Notes: generated from the letters alone by a model not told the origin. A DNA stretch of 64,000 nt from Stenotrophomonas lactitubi (GCF_002803515.1 NZ_PHQX01000001.1:868001-932000), one strand, 5' to 3'. Positions 46,691 through 58,090 are shown, numbered from the stretch's first letter. Made by a program: numbers and translations.

Positions 46691-49021
46691 TCAGTGCACC
46701 GGTACCAGCGTCATCGTGTGCTGTGCCTTGCCGGGCAGGAACGGGGTGGGGCGACCATGCACCCAATCCTCATGGCCCGCGCCCCAGTAAGGCGACAGCG
46801 GATGGCCGCTCTGCCCACCCGGCATGTGCACGATGCCGTCGGCCTCGTGGCCGGGCGAGACCACCATCCGCTGCGAGGCACCGAAGGTCGGCGTCTGTAC
46901 ACGCGGCATATCACGGTCGCCGGGCAGCGGATCGGCCGGCATGCACAACCAGCGGCTGGCGAAGGCGGGCAGGGCGCGCGCGACCGGATGGCAGATCGCT
47001 GCGGTATTGCGCTCGCCCCAGCTGCGGTGTGCCAGCGGCCCCTGCGTGGACAGCTCCGCTTCGGTGCGACGTGCAGCGTCGGCCAGCAGCGCATCCCAGC
47101 TGGTGTACGCGGGCGGCAGCAGGTTGGCGGGTCGCTGTTCCAGCATCGGCCAGGCGACACCTTCCAGCTGCGCCAGACGTGGTGCCAGGAAGTCCTCGCC
47201 CAGCTGCGCCCGGGCCGGTGCCAGCAGCGCATCGTTCAGCGTGTCGAGCACCTGTGTACGGAACTCGCGCACCACCCGGTAGCTGGTCGAATTGATCGCG
47301 GCGCGCCCGTCCCAATGGCGGCTGACCGTGCCCAACCGCTTCAGTGCCGGATCGTCGCTGTGCTCGATCACCTCCTGCAGCAGCACCCACCAGCGCTGCA
47401 GGAACACTGCGCGGTCGTCCAGCTGGATTGCCAGCAGGTCGTGTTCGTCGAAGCGCTCCTGTGTGGCCAGCAGATCACGGATCTGCCGTCCGCGTGCACC
47501 GAGGTCGTAGCCGCCGTTGCCGACGGTGGCCAAGGTCGCCTCGTCCACCACGCGGCTGTTGGCGGTCCACAGCCGATGCGCGGGTGGATCGATCAGGCTC
47601 GGCGCGGCGTCGCTGCGGATCGGCCAGGGTGCGCAGCCTGGGTTGGCCTGATTGTCATTGAAGCCCAGTGGCGCGCAGCTCGGGCCACGGTCAGGTCGCG
47701 CGCCGACCAGGCGCCACGCGATGCGCCCGCTGCGGTCGCCGATGAGCAGGTTCTGTGCGGGAATGCCGGCGTGGTCGGCAATCTGCAGGGCCTGGTCCAG
47801 ATCGGCGGCGCGTGCCATGTCGGCGAAGTCCATGCGCACCGCGCCCGGCAACTGCGCGACCCAGCGCAGGGCGTCACCGCTGCCATCGGCGTGGGTGTGC
47901 AGGATCGGCCCCCACGCGGTTTCGCGTACCGGGAATTGCACGTCGGTGCCGCCGGCCACGACGATCCGTTCCTCATGCACGGTCACCGTGGCGTCGGCGG
48001 GCTCGCTGCGGAAGTCGGCGGTGTCGATGTAGCTGTTGGTGAAACCCCAGGCCACGTGGCCGTTGCTGCCGACAATCACCGCCGGCACGCCCGGCAGCGA
48101 GAACCCGCTGACGTCGACCTGGCCACCTGCGGCCTGCGGATCGGGGTAGCGCAGGCGCACACGGAACCACAGGCTGGGGGCGCGCAGGCCCAGGTGCATG
48201 TCGTCGGCGACGATCGCACGGCCATCGGTGGTCAGCGCGCCGGCAACGGCGAAATTGTTGCTGCCGACCGCGTCGGCATCTTCCGCAGCCTGGCCGGTCG
48301 AGGCCTTCAGCGTGCGCAGGTCCAGCTGGTTGGCATCGGGCAGGGGGGCGTTGCCGCGGGGAGCGCCGGCCAGCGGCGCGTCCCATTCGCTGCCGTCATG
48401 CGCCAGCAGGGCATACAGGGCCGGCGGCACCACCGCGCGGATGCGCTGCAGGGCCAGTTCGGACTGGTTGCTGGGATCCTGCAGGTCCGCGTACATGGCC
48501 AGGCCTGCCAGCACGCTGTCGCTGGCCTGCCACGGTTGCGGCGCCTGCCGCAGCAGCAGGTAGGCCCATGGCCGCACCGCCAGGCTGCCCAGGCCCTGGT
48601 TGACCCCGTCCACATAGGCGCGCACGGCCGCAGGGTCGCTGCCCAGCGCATCCTGCAGATGGGCCTCGGTGCGCGCACGCAGGCGGTGTACGCGCATGCG
48701 CTTGTCGGCCTCGATCGCCTTCGCCCCGAACAGCGCGGACAGTTCACCGGCGGCACTGCGCCGCATCAGGTCCATTTCGAAATAACGTTCCTGCGCGTGA
48801 ATACGGCCGAGCGCCCGCAGCGCATCGGCCTTGTTGCCGGCGGTGATGGTGACCACCCCCAGCGCATCGCGCTCCACGGTGACCTTGCCGGCCAGCCCGG
48901 GCAAAGGGCGCTCGCCGTCCAGCTCGGCCAAGCTGCCGCGCAGCAGCAACCACAGGACCAGCACCGCGAGCAGCACGATCGCGACCAACGCACCCAGAAT
49001 CCACCGCCACGTACGACGCAT
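46691..49021 (-). CDS. Penicillin acylase-family Ntn hydrolase
   Basis: The 776-residue precursor is a secreted or periplasmic amidohydrolase. An N-terminal hydrophobic helix (WILGALVAIVLLAVLVLWLLL) anchors or exports it. The alpha-chain pattern PGLAGKVTVERDALGVVTIT is present. Self-cleavage should occur before Ser254 in AVGSNNFAVAG, which becomes the catalytic N-terminus. The beta chain holds VPAVIVGSNGHVAWGFTNS and the C-terminal ADPLPGDRDMPRVQ and MPGGQSGHPLSPYWG signatures. The family includes penicillin and acyl-homoserine-lactone acylases; the substrate here is unknown. Confidence 0.88.
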   Translation of the reverse strand: MRRTWRWILGALVAIVLLAVLVLWLLLRGSLAELDGERPLPGLAGKVTVERDALGVVTITAGNKADALRALGRIHAQERYFEMDLMRRSAAGELSALFGAKAIEADKRMRVHRLRARTEAHLQDALGSDPAAVRAYVDGVNQGLGSLAVRPWAYLLLRQAPQPWQASDSVLAGLAMYADLQDPSNQSELALQRIRAVVPPALYALLAHDGSEWDAPLAGAPRGNAPLPDANQLDLRTLKASTGQAAEDADAVGSNNFAVAGALTTDGRAIVADDMHLGLRAPSLWFRVRLRYPDPQAAGGQVDVSGFSLPGVPAVIVGSNGHVAWGFTNSYIDTADFRSEPADATVTVHEERIVVAGGTDVQFPVRETAWGPILHTHADGSGDALRWVAQLPGAVRMDFADMARAADLDQALQIADHAGIPAQNLLIGDRSGRIAWRLVGARPDRGPSCAPLGFNDNQANPGCAPWPIRSDAAPSLIDPPAHRLWTANSRVVDEATLATVGNGGYDLGARGRQIRDLLATQERFDEHDLLAIQLDDRAVFLQRWWVLLQEVIEHSDDPALKRLGTVSRHWDGRAAINSTSYRVVREFRTQVLDTLNDALLAPARAQLGEDFLAPRLAQLEGVAWPMLEQRPANLLPPAYTSWDALLADAARRTEAELSTQGPLAHRSWGERNTAAICHPVARALPAFASRWLCMPADPLPGDRDMPRVQTPTFGASQRMVVSPGHEADGIVHMPGGQSGHPLSPYWGAGHEDWVHGRPTPFLPGKAQHTMTLVPVH

Positions 49022-49146
49022 TGCAGGTCCTTCCCGAGCATGTCGGCCGATTGTAGCCGCAGGCGCAACTGCGACTGATTCCGATTAGATCACCGTATTT
49101 CCAGATGGGGCACCATGGGCGCCATCGATTCACAGGAGCTCCCCCC

Positions 49147-49635
49147 ATGAAAGGCAACCCGGACGTCATCGCCTGCCTGAAGGAACTGCTGCGCGGCGAA
49201 CTCGCCGCCCGCGACCAGTACTTCATCCACTCCCGCCGCTACGAGGACCAGGGCCTGTTCGCGCTGTACGAACGCCTGAACCACGAGATGGAAGAAGAGA
49301 CCCAGCATGCCGACGCGCTGCTGCGCCGGATCCTGTTCCTGGGCGGCGACCCGGACATGCGCCCGCATGCCACCGAGCCGGGCAAGACCGTGGAGGAGAT
49401 GCTGCGCAAGGACCTGGACACCGAATACGCCGTTCGCAACAACCTCGCCGCCGGCATGAAGCTGTGCGAGGAGAAGGGCGACTACGTGAGCCGCGACATG
49501 CTGCTGGCGCAGTTGAAGGACACCGAGGAAGACCACGCGTGGTGGCTGGAGCAGCAGTTGGGCCTGATCAAGCGCATCGGCCTGGAGCTGTACCAGCTGA
49601 GCAAGATCGACGGCAGCGGCGCCCCGGCGCACTGA
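49147..49635 (+). CDS. bfr: Bacterioferritin with Thr at the haem-ligand position
   Basis: The 162-residue iron-storage subunit starts [21 protein letters not shown]. Ferroxidase ligands are in place: Glu18, Glu51, His54, Glu near 93, and the EEDH pair near 126-129. In the E. coli protein Met52 binds haem between two subunits; here residue 52 is Thr ([11 protein letters not shown]), so this form should lack the normal haem site. The Shine-Dalgarno is AGGAG. No Fur-type box was obvious. It converges on parC across a REP-rich spacer. Confidence 0.9.
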   Translation: MKGNPDVIACLKELLRGELAARDQYFIHSRRYEDQGLFALYERLNHEMEEETQHADALLRRILFLGGDPDMRPHATEPGKTVEEMLRKDLDTEYAVRNNLAAGMKLCEEKGDYVSRDMLLAQLKDTEEDHAWWLEQQLGLIKRIGLELYQLSKIDGSGAPAH

Positions 49636-49650
49636 TCCAGTACCGCCTTT

Positions 49651-49741
49651 GTAGAGCCGAGCCATGCTCGATTGCTTTCCGGTAGAGCCGACCGCTGGTC
49701 GGCTGCTGTACCTGATGTAGAGCCAAGCCATGCTTGGCTGC
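49651..49741 (+). repeat. Run of three SMAG-type REPs
   Basis: Three GTAG palindromes in the same direction at 49651-49673, 49682-49706 and 49717-49741. Each has a different stem (GAGC..GCTC, GCCGACC/GGTCGGC, GCCAAGC/GCTTGGC), so they are family members, not a recent tandem copy. Confidence 0.75.
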
Positions 49742-49840
49742 ATTCCGCGGAAGCACAACGTCCCGTCGCCCGCCAGCACCGGAGCACCGCCAGCCAGCCT
49801 TCGCCAGCCAGCTGCTCCACCGCCCGCCAGCCGACAAACA

Positions 49841-49870
49841 AAAAAGCCGGGGAATGCCCCGGCTTTTTTG
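49841..49870. terminator. Strong bidirectional terminator between bfr and parC
   Basis: Stem AAAAAGCCGGGG / CCCCGGCTTTTT with loop AATG, A-rich on one side and T-rich on the other, so it works on both strands. Confidence 0.9.
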
Positions 49871-49882
49871 TGTCTGGCGTCC

Positions 49883-50009
49883 GGGGTCGGATCCGTTTTC
49901 GAAGAAAACGGCTCTGACCCCATCGGGTGAGGCGTGCCAACCAAGGTTGGCATCTACCAGAGGCGTTGCCTGGGATCGGAGCCCTTTCCGTTGAAAGGAA
50001 TCCGACCCC
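49883..50009. repeat. Two related GGGGTC-type hairpins
   Basis: 49883-49900 (GGGGTCGGATCCGTTTTC) pairs with 49904-49921 with two mismatches. A second hairpin, 49972-49989 with 49993-50009, has the same GGGTCGGA...CCGACCCC frame. A reverse GTAG REP (49934-49957) lies between them. Such GGGGTCRGA hairpins are a separate repeat type from SMAG. Confidence 0.6.
49934..49957 (-). repeat. SMAG-type REP palindrome, reverse orientation
   Basis: On the minus strand GTAGATGCCAACC-TT-GGTTGGCA, close to the copies at 4911-4988. Confidence 0.75.
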
Positions 50010-50014
50010 GCGCC

Positions 50015-52258
<2,244 letters not shown>

Positions 52259-52317
52259 GCGGCGTTGTTACCTATGTCGGGAGGCGGTGACGGCGGTCGC
52301 CGCTCTCAATCCAGTGA

Positions 52318-53226
52318 TTATCCGGATGCGGCGGGGGATGCCAAGCCGCGTGCAGGGTCAAGGCCCGGTTCCAGGCCGTGGCCGGCCCGTGCCAGGTAGC
52401 GTCCGGGCGGCAACCCGAAGTGTCGCCGGAACACAGTGACGAAGGCGCTGGCGCTGCTGAAGCCCAGTGCGTGGGCGATATCGGCCACGCTGCGGCCCTC
52501 GCTGAGCTGCCGCAGCGCTTCGGCCAGCCGCGCCTGCTGCCGCCACTGGGCGAAGCTCAGGGTGGTCTCGTCGCGGAAATGGCGGGTCAGGCTGCGCGGC
52601 GACAGGCCGGCCCAATGCGCCCACTGCGCCAGGCCGCGCTCGTCGGCCGGGTCGGCCAGCAGCTGCGAGGCGATCTTCAGCAGGCGTCGGTCGCGTGGCA
52701 TCGGCAGATGCATGCGCTGGCGCGGCGCGGTGCGGATCTCGTCCAGCAGCACGTTGATGATGTGCTGCCGCTCGGTGGTGCTTTCGTAGTCCTGCGGCCA
52801 GTCGCAGATGCGTTCGGCCACCGCCTGCGCCAGCCGCGAGATGCCCAGCACGCAGGGGTCGGCCGGCAGTTCGGCGCACAGCGGTGCGGCCAGCACCATG
52901 CCCCAGCCGCGCAGGGGACCATCGATGTGGACCGTATGCGGTTCGGCTGGTGGCATCCAGCCCGCCGAGCCTGGCGCCAGCGACCAGGTGCCATGTGAGG
53001 TGCGGGTGGTCAGCAGGCCGCGTTCAACGCAGATCAGCTGCGCGCGGACGTGGTGATGCCAGTCCACTTCGCGGGCCAGCCCCTGCGGGCTGTCGAAGCG
53101 GAAGGCGATGACCGGCGGGCCGTCGTTGCGCTCGAACCAGTCCAACGCTTCTTCACGCAGCAGGGTGGCAGGTCCGGGTTCGCCCGCCTTCACGTGGACT
53201 GGGGGTGGCTTGAATGTGACATTCAT
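52318..53226 (-). CDS. AraC-family regulator with cupin domain
   Basis: The 302-residue regulator has an N-terminal cupin-like sensor domain with VDWHHHVRAQLICVERG and GSAGWMPPAEPHTVHIDG. The C-terminal double helix-turn-helix runs LAQWAHWAGLSPRSLTRHFRDETTLSFAQWRQQARL, then VADIAHALGFSSASAFVTVFRRHFGLPPGRYL. Its target and ligand are not evident. It is divergent from emrR and its start codon overlaps one half of an 11-bp inverted repeat shared with the emr promoter region. Confidence 0.88.
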   Translation of the reverse strand: MNVTFKPPPVHVKAGEPGPATLLREEALDWFERNDGPPVIAFRFDSPQGLAREVDWHHHVRAQLICVERGLLTTRTSHGTWSLAPGSAGWMPPAEPHTVHIDGPLRGWGMVLAAPLCAELPADPCVLGISRLAQAVAERICDWPQDYESTTERQHIINVLLDEIRTAPRQRMHLPMPRDRRLLKIASQLLADPADERGLAQWAHWAGLSPRSLTRHFRDETTLSFAQWRQQARLAEALRQLSEGRSVADIAHALGFSSASAFVTVFRRHFGLPPGRYLARAGHGLEPGLDPARGLASPAASG

Positions 53227-53295
53227 TGGCTGGATTGTACTACCGGGCCAGTTGGGAGCGCCATTAAGGTGGCGCCTTCACCTGATCCAGCCAAT
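53225..53295. promoter_or_regulatory. Perfect 11-bp inverted repeat 49 bp apart
   Basis: ATTGGCTGGAT at 53225-53235 and its reverse complement ATCCAGCCAAT at 53285-53295. The left copy overlaps the AraC-family start codon and the right copy is in the emrR leader region. Such spaced pairs are compatible with looping by an AraC-type regulator. Chance is not excluded. Confidence 0.4.
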
Positions 53296-53310
53296 TGCTG
53301 CAACACAGCA

Positions 53311-53347
53311 TTCGATGCCAGATCGAATATTTCCATTGAGAAATATT
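53311..53347. promoter_or_regulatory. Candidate EmrR operators
   Basis: Two perfect palindromes overlap: TTCGAT-N5-ATCGAA (53311-53327) and AATATTTC-N6-GAAATATT (53326-53347), both 25-60 bp before the emrR start. MarR regulators bind pseudopalindromes of this length in their own promoter. Assignment is inference. Confidence 0.55.
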
Positions 53348-53371
53348 TTTTTTGGAAGAGAATGCTCCCCC

Positions 53372-53815
53372 ATGATCTGTCCTGCAACCACTCCCCCCAG
53401 CTTCGGTCTGCTGCTGCGCCAGGTGCGCGACGGCCTGGTCCGCCAGCTCGACGCGTCCATGGCCGAAGAAGACCTCGGCATCGGCTTCACCCACTACATC
53501 GGGCTGAAGGTGCTCTCGAACATGGCGCCGTGCACGGCCAACGAACTGGCCCAGGCCATCGACCAGGTGCCCAGCGCGGTCACCCGCCTGCTGGACAAGC
53601 TGGAAGCGCTCGGTTGCGTGCGCCGCGAGCCGCATGCCCAGGACCGGCGTGCGCTGCAGATCGTATTGACCGAAGAAGGCCGCGCGCTGTGGGCGCGGTT
53701 GAAGCTGCGCGGCGACGCGGTGATGGATTACGCCCTGCGCGATCTGTCCGCCGACGAACGCACGCAGCTGCTGTCCCTCCTGACCCGAATCCGCGATTCC
53801 CTGACGACCCCATGA
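53372..53815 (+). CDS. emrR: MarR-family repressor of the emr operon
   Basis: The 147-residue winged-helix protein. The family DNA-binding helix is in QVPSAVTRLLDKLEALGCVR and the wing in REPHAQDRRALQIVLTEEG, followed by a C-terminal dimer helix (LSADERTQLLSLLTRIRDSL). The gene order (MarR, TolC-like protein, EmrA, EmrB) is that of the described S. maltophilia emrRCAB operon, where the regulator represses the pump. The ATG at 53372 has GGAAGAG 11 bases upstream. The stop overlaps emrC by 4 bp. Confidence 0.88.
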   Translation: MICPATTPPSFGLLLRQVRDGLVRQLDASMAEEDLGIGFTHYIGLKVLSNMAPCTANELAQAIDQVPSAVTRLLDKLEALGCVRREPHAQDRRALQIVLTEEGRALWARLKLRGDAVMDYALRDLSADERTQLLSLLTRIRDSLTTP

Positions 53816-55305
53816 ACCCGATCCCGCATCCCACTCTCCGCCGGTCCGGGCGCGCGCTGCTGGTTTCAGCGCTGGCCCTGGCCCTGGCCGCCTGCGCCAG
53901 CAGCCGCGGCCTCACCCCGCAGGGCCACGTGCTCGACGTGGACAGCCTGCACAGCGAACGCACCTTGTCCGACAGCGACCTGAGCGCCGCCGGTTTTCCC
54001 GCCCAGGACTGGTGGAAGGCACTGGGCGATACGCAGCTGGATGCGCTGATCGCCGAAGGCTTGGCCGGCCATCCGAGCCTGGACGCCGCCGACGCCCGCC
54101 TGCGCCAGGCACAGTCACAGGTCGGCACCGCGCGCGCCGATCGCCTGCCCAGCCTGTCCGTGTCCGGTGGCTACACCGGTCTGCGCCTGCCCGAATCGAT
54201 GGCCGGCGATGAAATCGGTGGCCACTACGCCGGCAGCAGCCAGGTTGCCTTCGATTTCAGCTACGGCATCGACCTGTGGGGCGGCAAGCGCGCCGCCTGG
54301 GAGGCCGCCGTGGACGGCGCTCATGCCGCTACCGTCGAGGCCCAGGCCGCACGCCTGAACCTGTCCACCGGCATCGCCCAGGCTTATACCGATCTGGCTT
54401 ACGCCTGGCAGCTCAATGACGTAGCCGAAGAAGAACTGGCGCGCTCGCAGAAGTCGCTGGAACTGACCCGTCAGCGTCGCAGCGCCGGCATCGACAGCGA
54501 CCTGCAGGTGCGCCAGGCCGAAGCCCGTGTGCCGGCCGCACAGCAGCAGTTGCTGGCGGCGCAGCAGCGCATCGATGCGGGCCGCACTGCGTTGGCCGCG
54601 CTGGTCGGCAAGGGCCCGGACCGTGGCCTGTCGATCGAACGCCCGCGCGCGATGAACCCGTTGGCGCTGCAGCTGCCGGGCGTGGTGCCCAGTGAGCTGC
54701 TCGGTCGCCGCCCCGACATCGTCGCCGCGCGCTGGCGGGTAGAAGCGGCCGACAAGCAGATCAAGGTCGCCAAGACCAAGTTCTACCCGAGCCTCAACCT
54801 GACCGCACTGGCCGGCGTGGTCGCACCCAACGTCGGCGACCTGCTGCAGAGCAGCTCCAGCTTCGCCTACATCGGTCCGGCGCTGAGCATGCCGATCTTC
54901 GAAGGCGGCAAGCTGCGCGCGAACCTGGCCAACACCGATGCGCAGTACGACCTGGCCGTAGCGAACTACAACCAGGCGGTGCTCGATGCACTGCGCGACG
55001 TCGCCGACCAGGTCAACGCAGTGCGCTCACTGGCGCAGCAGGCGCAGTCGCAGCAGCAGGCGGTGGATACCGCACGCGCCGCGTTCGACCTGGCCCAGCA
55101 GCGCTATCGCGCCGGCATCGGCAGCTACCTGGACGTGCTGACCGCGCAGTCCACCCTGCTGCAATCGCAGCAGCAGCTGGCCGGCCTGCAGTCGCAGCAG
55201 CTGCAGACCTCGGTGCGCCTGAGCAAGGCGCTCGGCGGTGGTTTCCAGCCCAGTGACGCCGACGCCGCACCGCTTGCTTCCCATTCCGATTCCTCGCATT
55301 CCTGA
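53812..55305 (+). CDS. emrC: Outer-membrane efflux protein EmrC
   Basis: The 497-residue TolC-like channel of the EmrCAB pump. It is a lipoprotein of the NodT group: signal peptide with lipobox in LALALAACASS (Cys28 acylated). The two repeats of the TolC fold are visible: LDALIAEGLAGHPSLDAADARLRQAQ, then SYGIDLWGGKRAAWEAAV, and later LLGRRPDIVAARWRVEAADKQI and IGPALSMPIFEGGKLRANL. The frame is coupled to emrR by ATGA. Confidence 0.9.
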   Translation: MNPIPHPTLRRSGRALLVSALALALAACASSRGLTPQGHVLDVDSLHSERTLSDSDLSAAGFPAQDWWKALGDTQLDALIAEGLAGHPSLDAADARLRQAQSQVGTARADRLPSLSVSGGYTGLRLPESMAGDEIGGHYAGSSQVAFDFSYGIDLWGGKRAAWEAAVDGAHAATVEAQAARLNLSTGIAQAYTDLAYAWQLNDVAEEELARSQKSLELTRQRRSAGIDSDLQVRQAEARVPAAQQQLLAAQQRIDAGRTALAALVGKGPDRGLSIERPRAMNPLALQLPGVVPSELLGRRPDIVAARWRVEAADKQIKVAKTKFYPSLNLTALAGVVAPNVGDLLQSSSSFAYIGPALSMPIFEGGKLRANLANTDAQYDLAVANYNQAVLDALRDVADQVNAVRSLAQQAQSQQQAVDTARAAFDLAQQRYRAGIGSYLDVLTAQSTLLQSQQQLAGLQSQQLQTSVRLSKALGGGFQPSDADAAPLASHSDSSHS

Positions 55306-55316
55306 AGACGCCTGCC

Positions 55317-56495
55317 ATGAGCCAGACCCAAGACACTGCGGCCCCCGCCGCCCCCAACCGTCGCGGCAAGCTGCTGCGCGGCCTGTTCGTGATCGTCGTG
55401 CTGCTGCTGGCGGCACTGGCGCTGTGGTACTTCATGTTCGGCCGTTGGTTCGAAGAGACCGACGACGCCTACGTGCAGGGCAACCAGGTGCAGATCACCC
55501 CGCTGGTGGCCGGCACCGTGGTCGCCATCAATGCCGATGACGGCATGCGCGTGGAGCGCGGCCAGCTGCTGGTGCAGCTGGACCCGGCCGATACTTCGGT
55601 GGCCCTGCAGCAGGCTGAAGCCAACCTGGCCAAGACCGTGCGCCAGACCCGCGGCCTGTACCGCAGCGTCGAGGGTGCACAGGCGGATCTGAACGCGCGT
55701 CAGGTGACCCTGAAGCGCGTGCGCGACGACTTCGCACGCCGCAAGGGCCTGGCCGCCACCGGCGCCATTTCCAACGAAGAACTGGCCCACGCCGGCGATG
55801 AGCTGGCGGCTGCCGAAGCGGCCGTGGCCGGTTCGCGCGAGACCGTCGAGCGCAACCGTGCACTGGTCGATGACACCGTGATCGCCACCCAGCCGGACGT
55901 GCAGGCCGCCGCCGCGCAGTTGCGCCAGGCCTTCCTCAACAATGCGCGTTCGGGCATCGTCGCGCCGGTCACCGGCTATGTCGCCCGTCGTTCGGTGCAG
56001 GTCGGTCAGCGCGTGCAGCCGGGCAATGCGCTGATGGCGGTGGTGCCGACCGAGCAGATGTGGGTCGAAGCCAACTTCAAGGAAACCCAGCTGCGCCACA
56101 TGCGCCTGGGGCAGGAAGTGGAGCTGAAGTCGGACCTGTATGCCGGTGACGTGAAGTACAAGGGCCGTATCGACAGCCTCGGCCTGGGCACTGGTTCGGC
56201 GTTCTCGCTGCTGCCGGCGCAGAACGCCAGCGGCAACTGGATCAAGATCGTGCAGCGCGTGCCGGTGCGCATCGCCATCGATGCCAAGCAGCTGGCCGAA
56301 CACCCGCTGCGCATCGGCCTGTCGATGAAGGCCGAAGTGAGCCTGCGCGACCAGAAGGGCGAAGTGCTGCCGAGCGCGGCCGCCAAGGGCACGGTGTTCG
56401 ACACCGACGTGTACGCCAAGCAGTTGCACGATGCCGATGAGGTGATCCACACGATCATCCAGGGCAACCTGCCGCAGCAGGGCAAGGCGAGCTGA
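55317..56495 (+). CDS. emrA: Membrane-fusion protein EmrA
   Basis: The 392-residue HlyD-family adaptor joins EmrB to EmrC. One N-terminal membrane helix (LLRGLFVIVVLLLAALALWYF, about residues 18-38) is followed by barrel and lipoyl halves (TDDAYVQGNQVQITPLVAGTV and GIVAPVTGYVARRSVQVGQRV), a long coiled-coil hairpin between them, and the EmrA motif VVPTEQMWVEANFKETQL. It sits 11 bp after emrC. Confidence 0.95.
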   Translation: MSQTQDTAAPAAPNRRGKLLRGLFVIVVLLLAALALWYFMFGRWFEETDDAYVQGNQVQITPLVAGTVVAINADDGMRVERGQLLVQLDPADTSVALQQAEANLAKTVRQTRGLYRSVEGAQADLNARQVTLKRVRDDFARRKGLAATGAISNEELAHAGDELAAAEAAVAGSRETVERNRALVDDTVIATQPDVQAAAAQLRQAFLNNARSGIVAPVTGYVARRSVQVGQRVQPGNALMAVVPTEQMWVEANFKETQLRHMRLGQEVELKSDLYAGDVKYKGRIDSLGLGTGSAFSLLPAQNASGNWIKIVQRVPVRIAIDAKQLAEHPLRIGLSMKAEVSLRDQKGEVLPSAAAKGTVFDTDVYAKQLHDADEVIHTIIQGNLPQQGKAS

Positions 56496-56503
56496 GGCCG
56501 GCC

Positions 56504-58090
56504 ATGTCCGCACAAGCTCCAGCTGCGCCCGGCTCTCCGGGCGCACCGGCGGCGCCGGGTGCGGCCGCCGGCTTCCTGCCACCCAGTGTGGCCCTGTGCA
56601 CCGTGGGCCTGGCGATGGCCTCGTTCATGCAGGTGCTCGACACCACCATCGCCAACGTCTCGTTGCCGACCATCGCCGGTAATCTTGGCGCCAGTTCGCA
56701 GCAGGCAACGTGGGTCATCACCTCGTTCGCGGTGAGCACCGCGATCGCGCTGCCGTTGACCGGCTGGCTCAGCCGTCGCTTCGGCGAGCGCAAGCTGTTC
56801 GTGTGGGCCACGCTGGCCTTCGTGATCACCTCGCTGCTGTGCGGGCTGGCCCAGAGCATGGGCATGCTGGTGCTGTCGCGCGCGCTGCAGGGCTTCGTCG
56901 CCGGCCCGATGTACCCCATCACCCAGTCGCTGCTGGTCTCGATCTATCCACGAGAGAAGCGCGGACAGGCGCTGGCGCTGCTGGCGATGATCACCGTGGT
57001 GGCACCAATCTGTGGGCCGATCCTCGGTGGCTGGATCACCGACAACTACAGTTGGGAATGGATCTTCCTGATCAACGTGCCGCTGGGCATCTTCGCAGCG
57101 CTGGTGGTGGGTAACCAGTTGAAGGGTCGCCCGGAGCAGGTCGAAAAGCCGAAGATGGACTACGTTGGCCTGGTCACCCTGGTGATCGGCGTGGGCGCCT
57201 TGCAGCTGGTGCTCGACCTGGGCAACGACGAGGACTGGTTCTCGTCGATGAAGATCGTGGTGCTGGCCTGCGTGGCCGTGGTGGCGCTGACCGTGTTCCT
57301 GATCTGGGAACTGACCGACAAGGATCCGATCGTCGACCTGAAGCTGTTCCGGCACCGCAACTTCCGCGCCGGTACGCTGGCGATGGTGGTGGCCTACGCG
57401 GCGTTCTTCAGCGTGGCACTGCTGATTCCGCAGTGGCTGCAGCGCGACATGGGTTACACCGCGATCTGGGCGGGCCTGGCGACGGCGCCGATCGGCATCC
57501 TGCCGGTGATCATGACCCCGTTCGTGGGCAAGTACGCATCGCGCTTCGACATGCGCATGCTGGCCACGATCGCGTTCGTGGTGCTGTCGATGACCAGCTT
57601 CCTGCGGTCGGGGTTCAACCTGCAGGTGGACTTCCAGCACGTGGCCGGCGTGCAGCTGATCATGGGCATTGGTGTCGCGCTGTTCTTCATGCCGGTGCTG
57701 CAGATCCTGCTGTCGGATCTGGATGGTCGTGAGATCGCGGCCGGCTCGGGCCTGGCAACGTTCCTGCGTACGCTGGGCGGCAGCTTCGCCGCGTCGCTGA
57801 CCACCTGGCTGTGGGCGCGTCGTACGCAGGTGCATCACGCAGACCTGACCGAACACATCTCGGTGTATCAGCCGGGCATGCAGGACCAGGTCGCAGCGAT
57901 GGGGCAGGGCGACCTGCAACATGGTGCGGCGGTGTTGAACAACATGATCAACCACCAGGCGTCGCAGATGGGCTTCAACGACATCTTCTTCCTGCTGGGC
58001 TGGATCTTCCTGGCGATCATCACCTTCCTGTGGCTGGCCAAGCCACCGTTCGGTGCAGGCGCAGGTGCCGCCGCCGGTGGCGGGCACTGA
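56504..58090 (+). CDS. emrB: MFS multidrug transporter EmrB
   Basis: The 528-residue DHA2-family proton-driven exporter with about 14 helices. Family motifs: FMQVLDTTIANVSLPTIAGN in the first helix, the motif A-like LTGWLSRRFGERKLF, and PILGGWITDNYSWEWIF. It completes the tripartite emrCAB pump that in S. maltophilia is reported to export hydrophobic compounds. A hairpin terminator follows directly. Confidence 0.95.
   Translation: MSAQAPAAPGSPGAPAAPGAAAGFLPPSVALCTVGLAMASFMQVLDTTIANVSLPTIAGNLGASSQQATWVITSFAVSTAIALPLTGWLSRRFGERKLFVWATLAFVITSLLCGLAQSMGMLVLSRALQGFVAGPMYPITQSLLVSIYPREKRGQALALLAMITVVAPICGPILGGWITDNYSWEWIFLINVPLGIFAALVVGNQLKGRPEQVEKPKMDYVGLVTLVIGVGALQLVLDLGNDEDWFSSMKIVVLACVAVVALTVFLIWELTDKDPIVDLKLFRHRNFRAGTLAMVVAYAAFFSVALLIPQWLQRDMGYTAIWAGLATAPIGILPVIMTPFVGKYASRFDMRMLATIAFVVLSMTSFLRSGFNLQVDFQHVAGVQLIMGIGVALFFMPVLQILLSDLDGREIAAGSGLATFLRTLGGSFAASLTTWLWARRTQVHHADLTEHISVYQPGMQDQVAAMGQGDLQHGAAVLNNMINHQASQMGFNDIFFLLGWIFLAIITFLWLAKPPFGAGAGAAAGGGH

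Larger units (their letters stand above)
49636..50014. other. bfr-parC spacer with REPs, a terminator and two long hairpins
   Basis: The 379-bp gap between convergent genes contains a run of three GTAG REPs, one bidirectional terminator (49841-49870), a 39-bp hairpin (49883-49921), a reverse REP (49934-49957) and a second related hairpin (49972-50009). No gene is visible. Confidence 0.75.

Noticed and set aside
46691..49021. Acyl-homoserine-lactone acylase assignment
   Set aside because: The Ntn-hydrolase family is clear, but nothing in the sequence read by eye separates AHL acylases from other members, so I left the substrate open.
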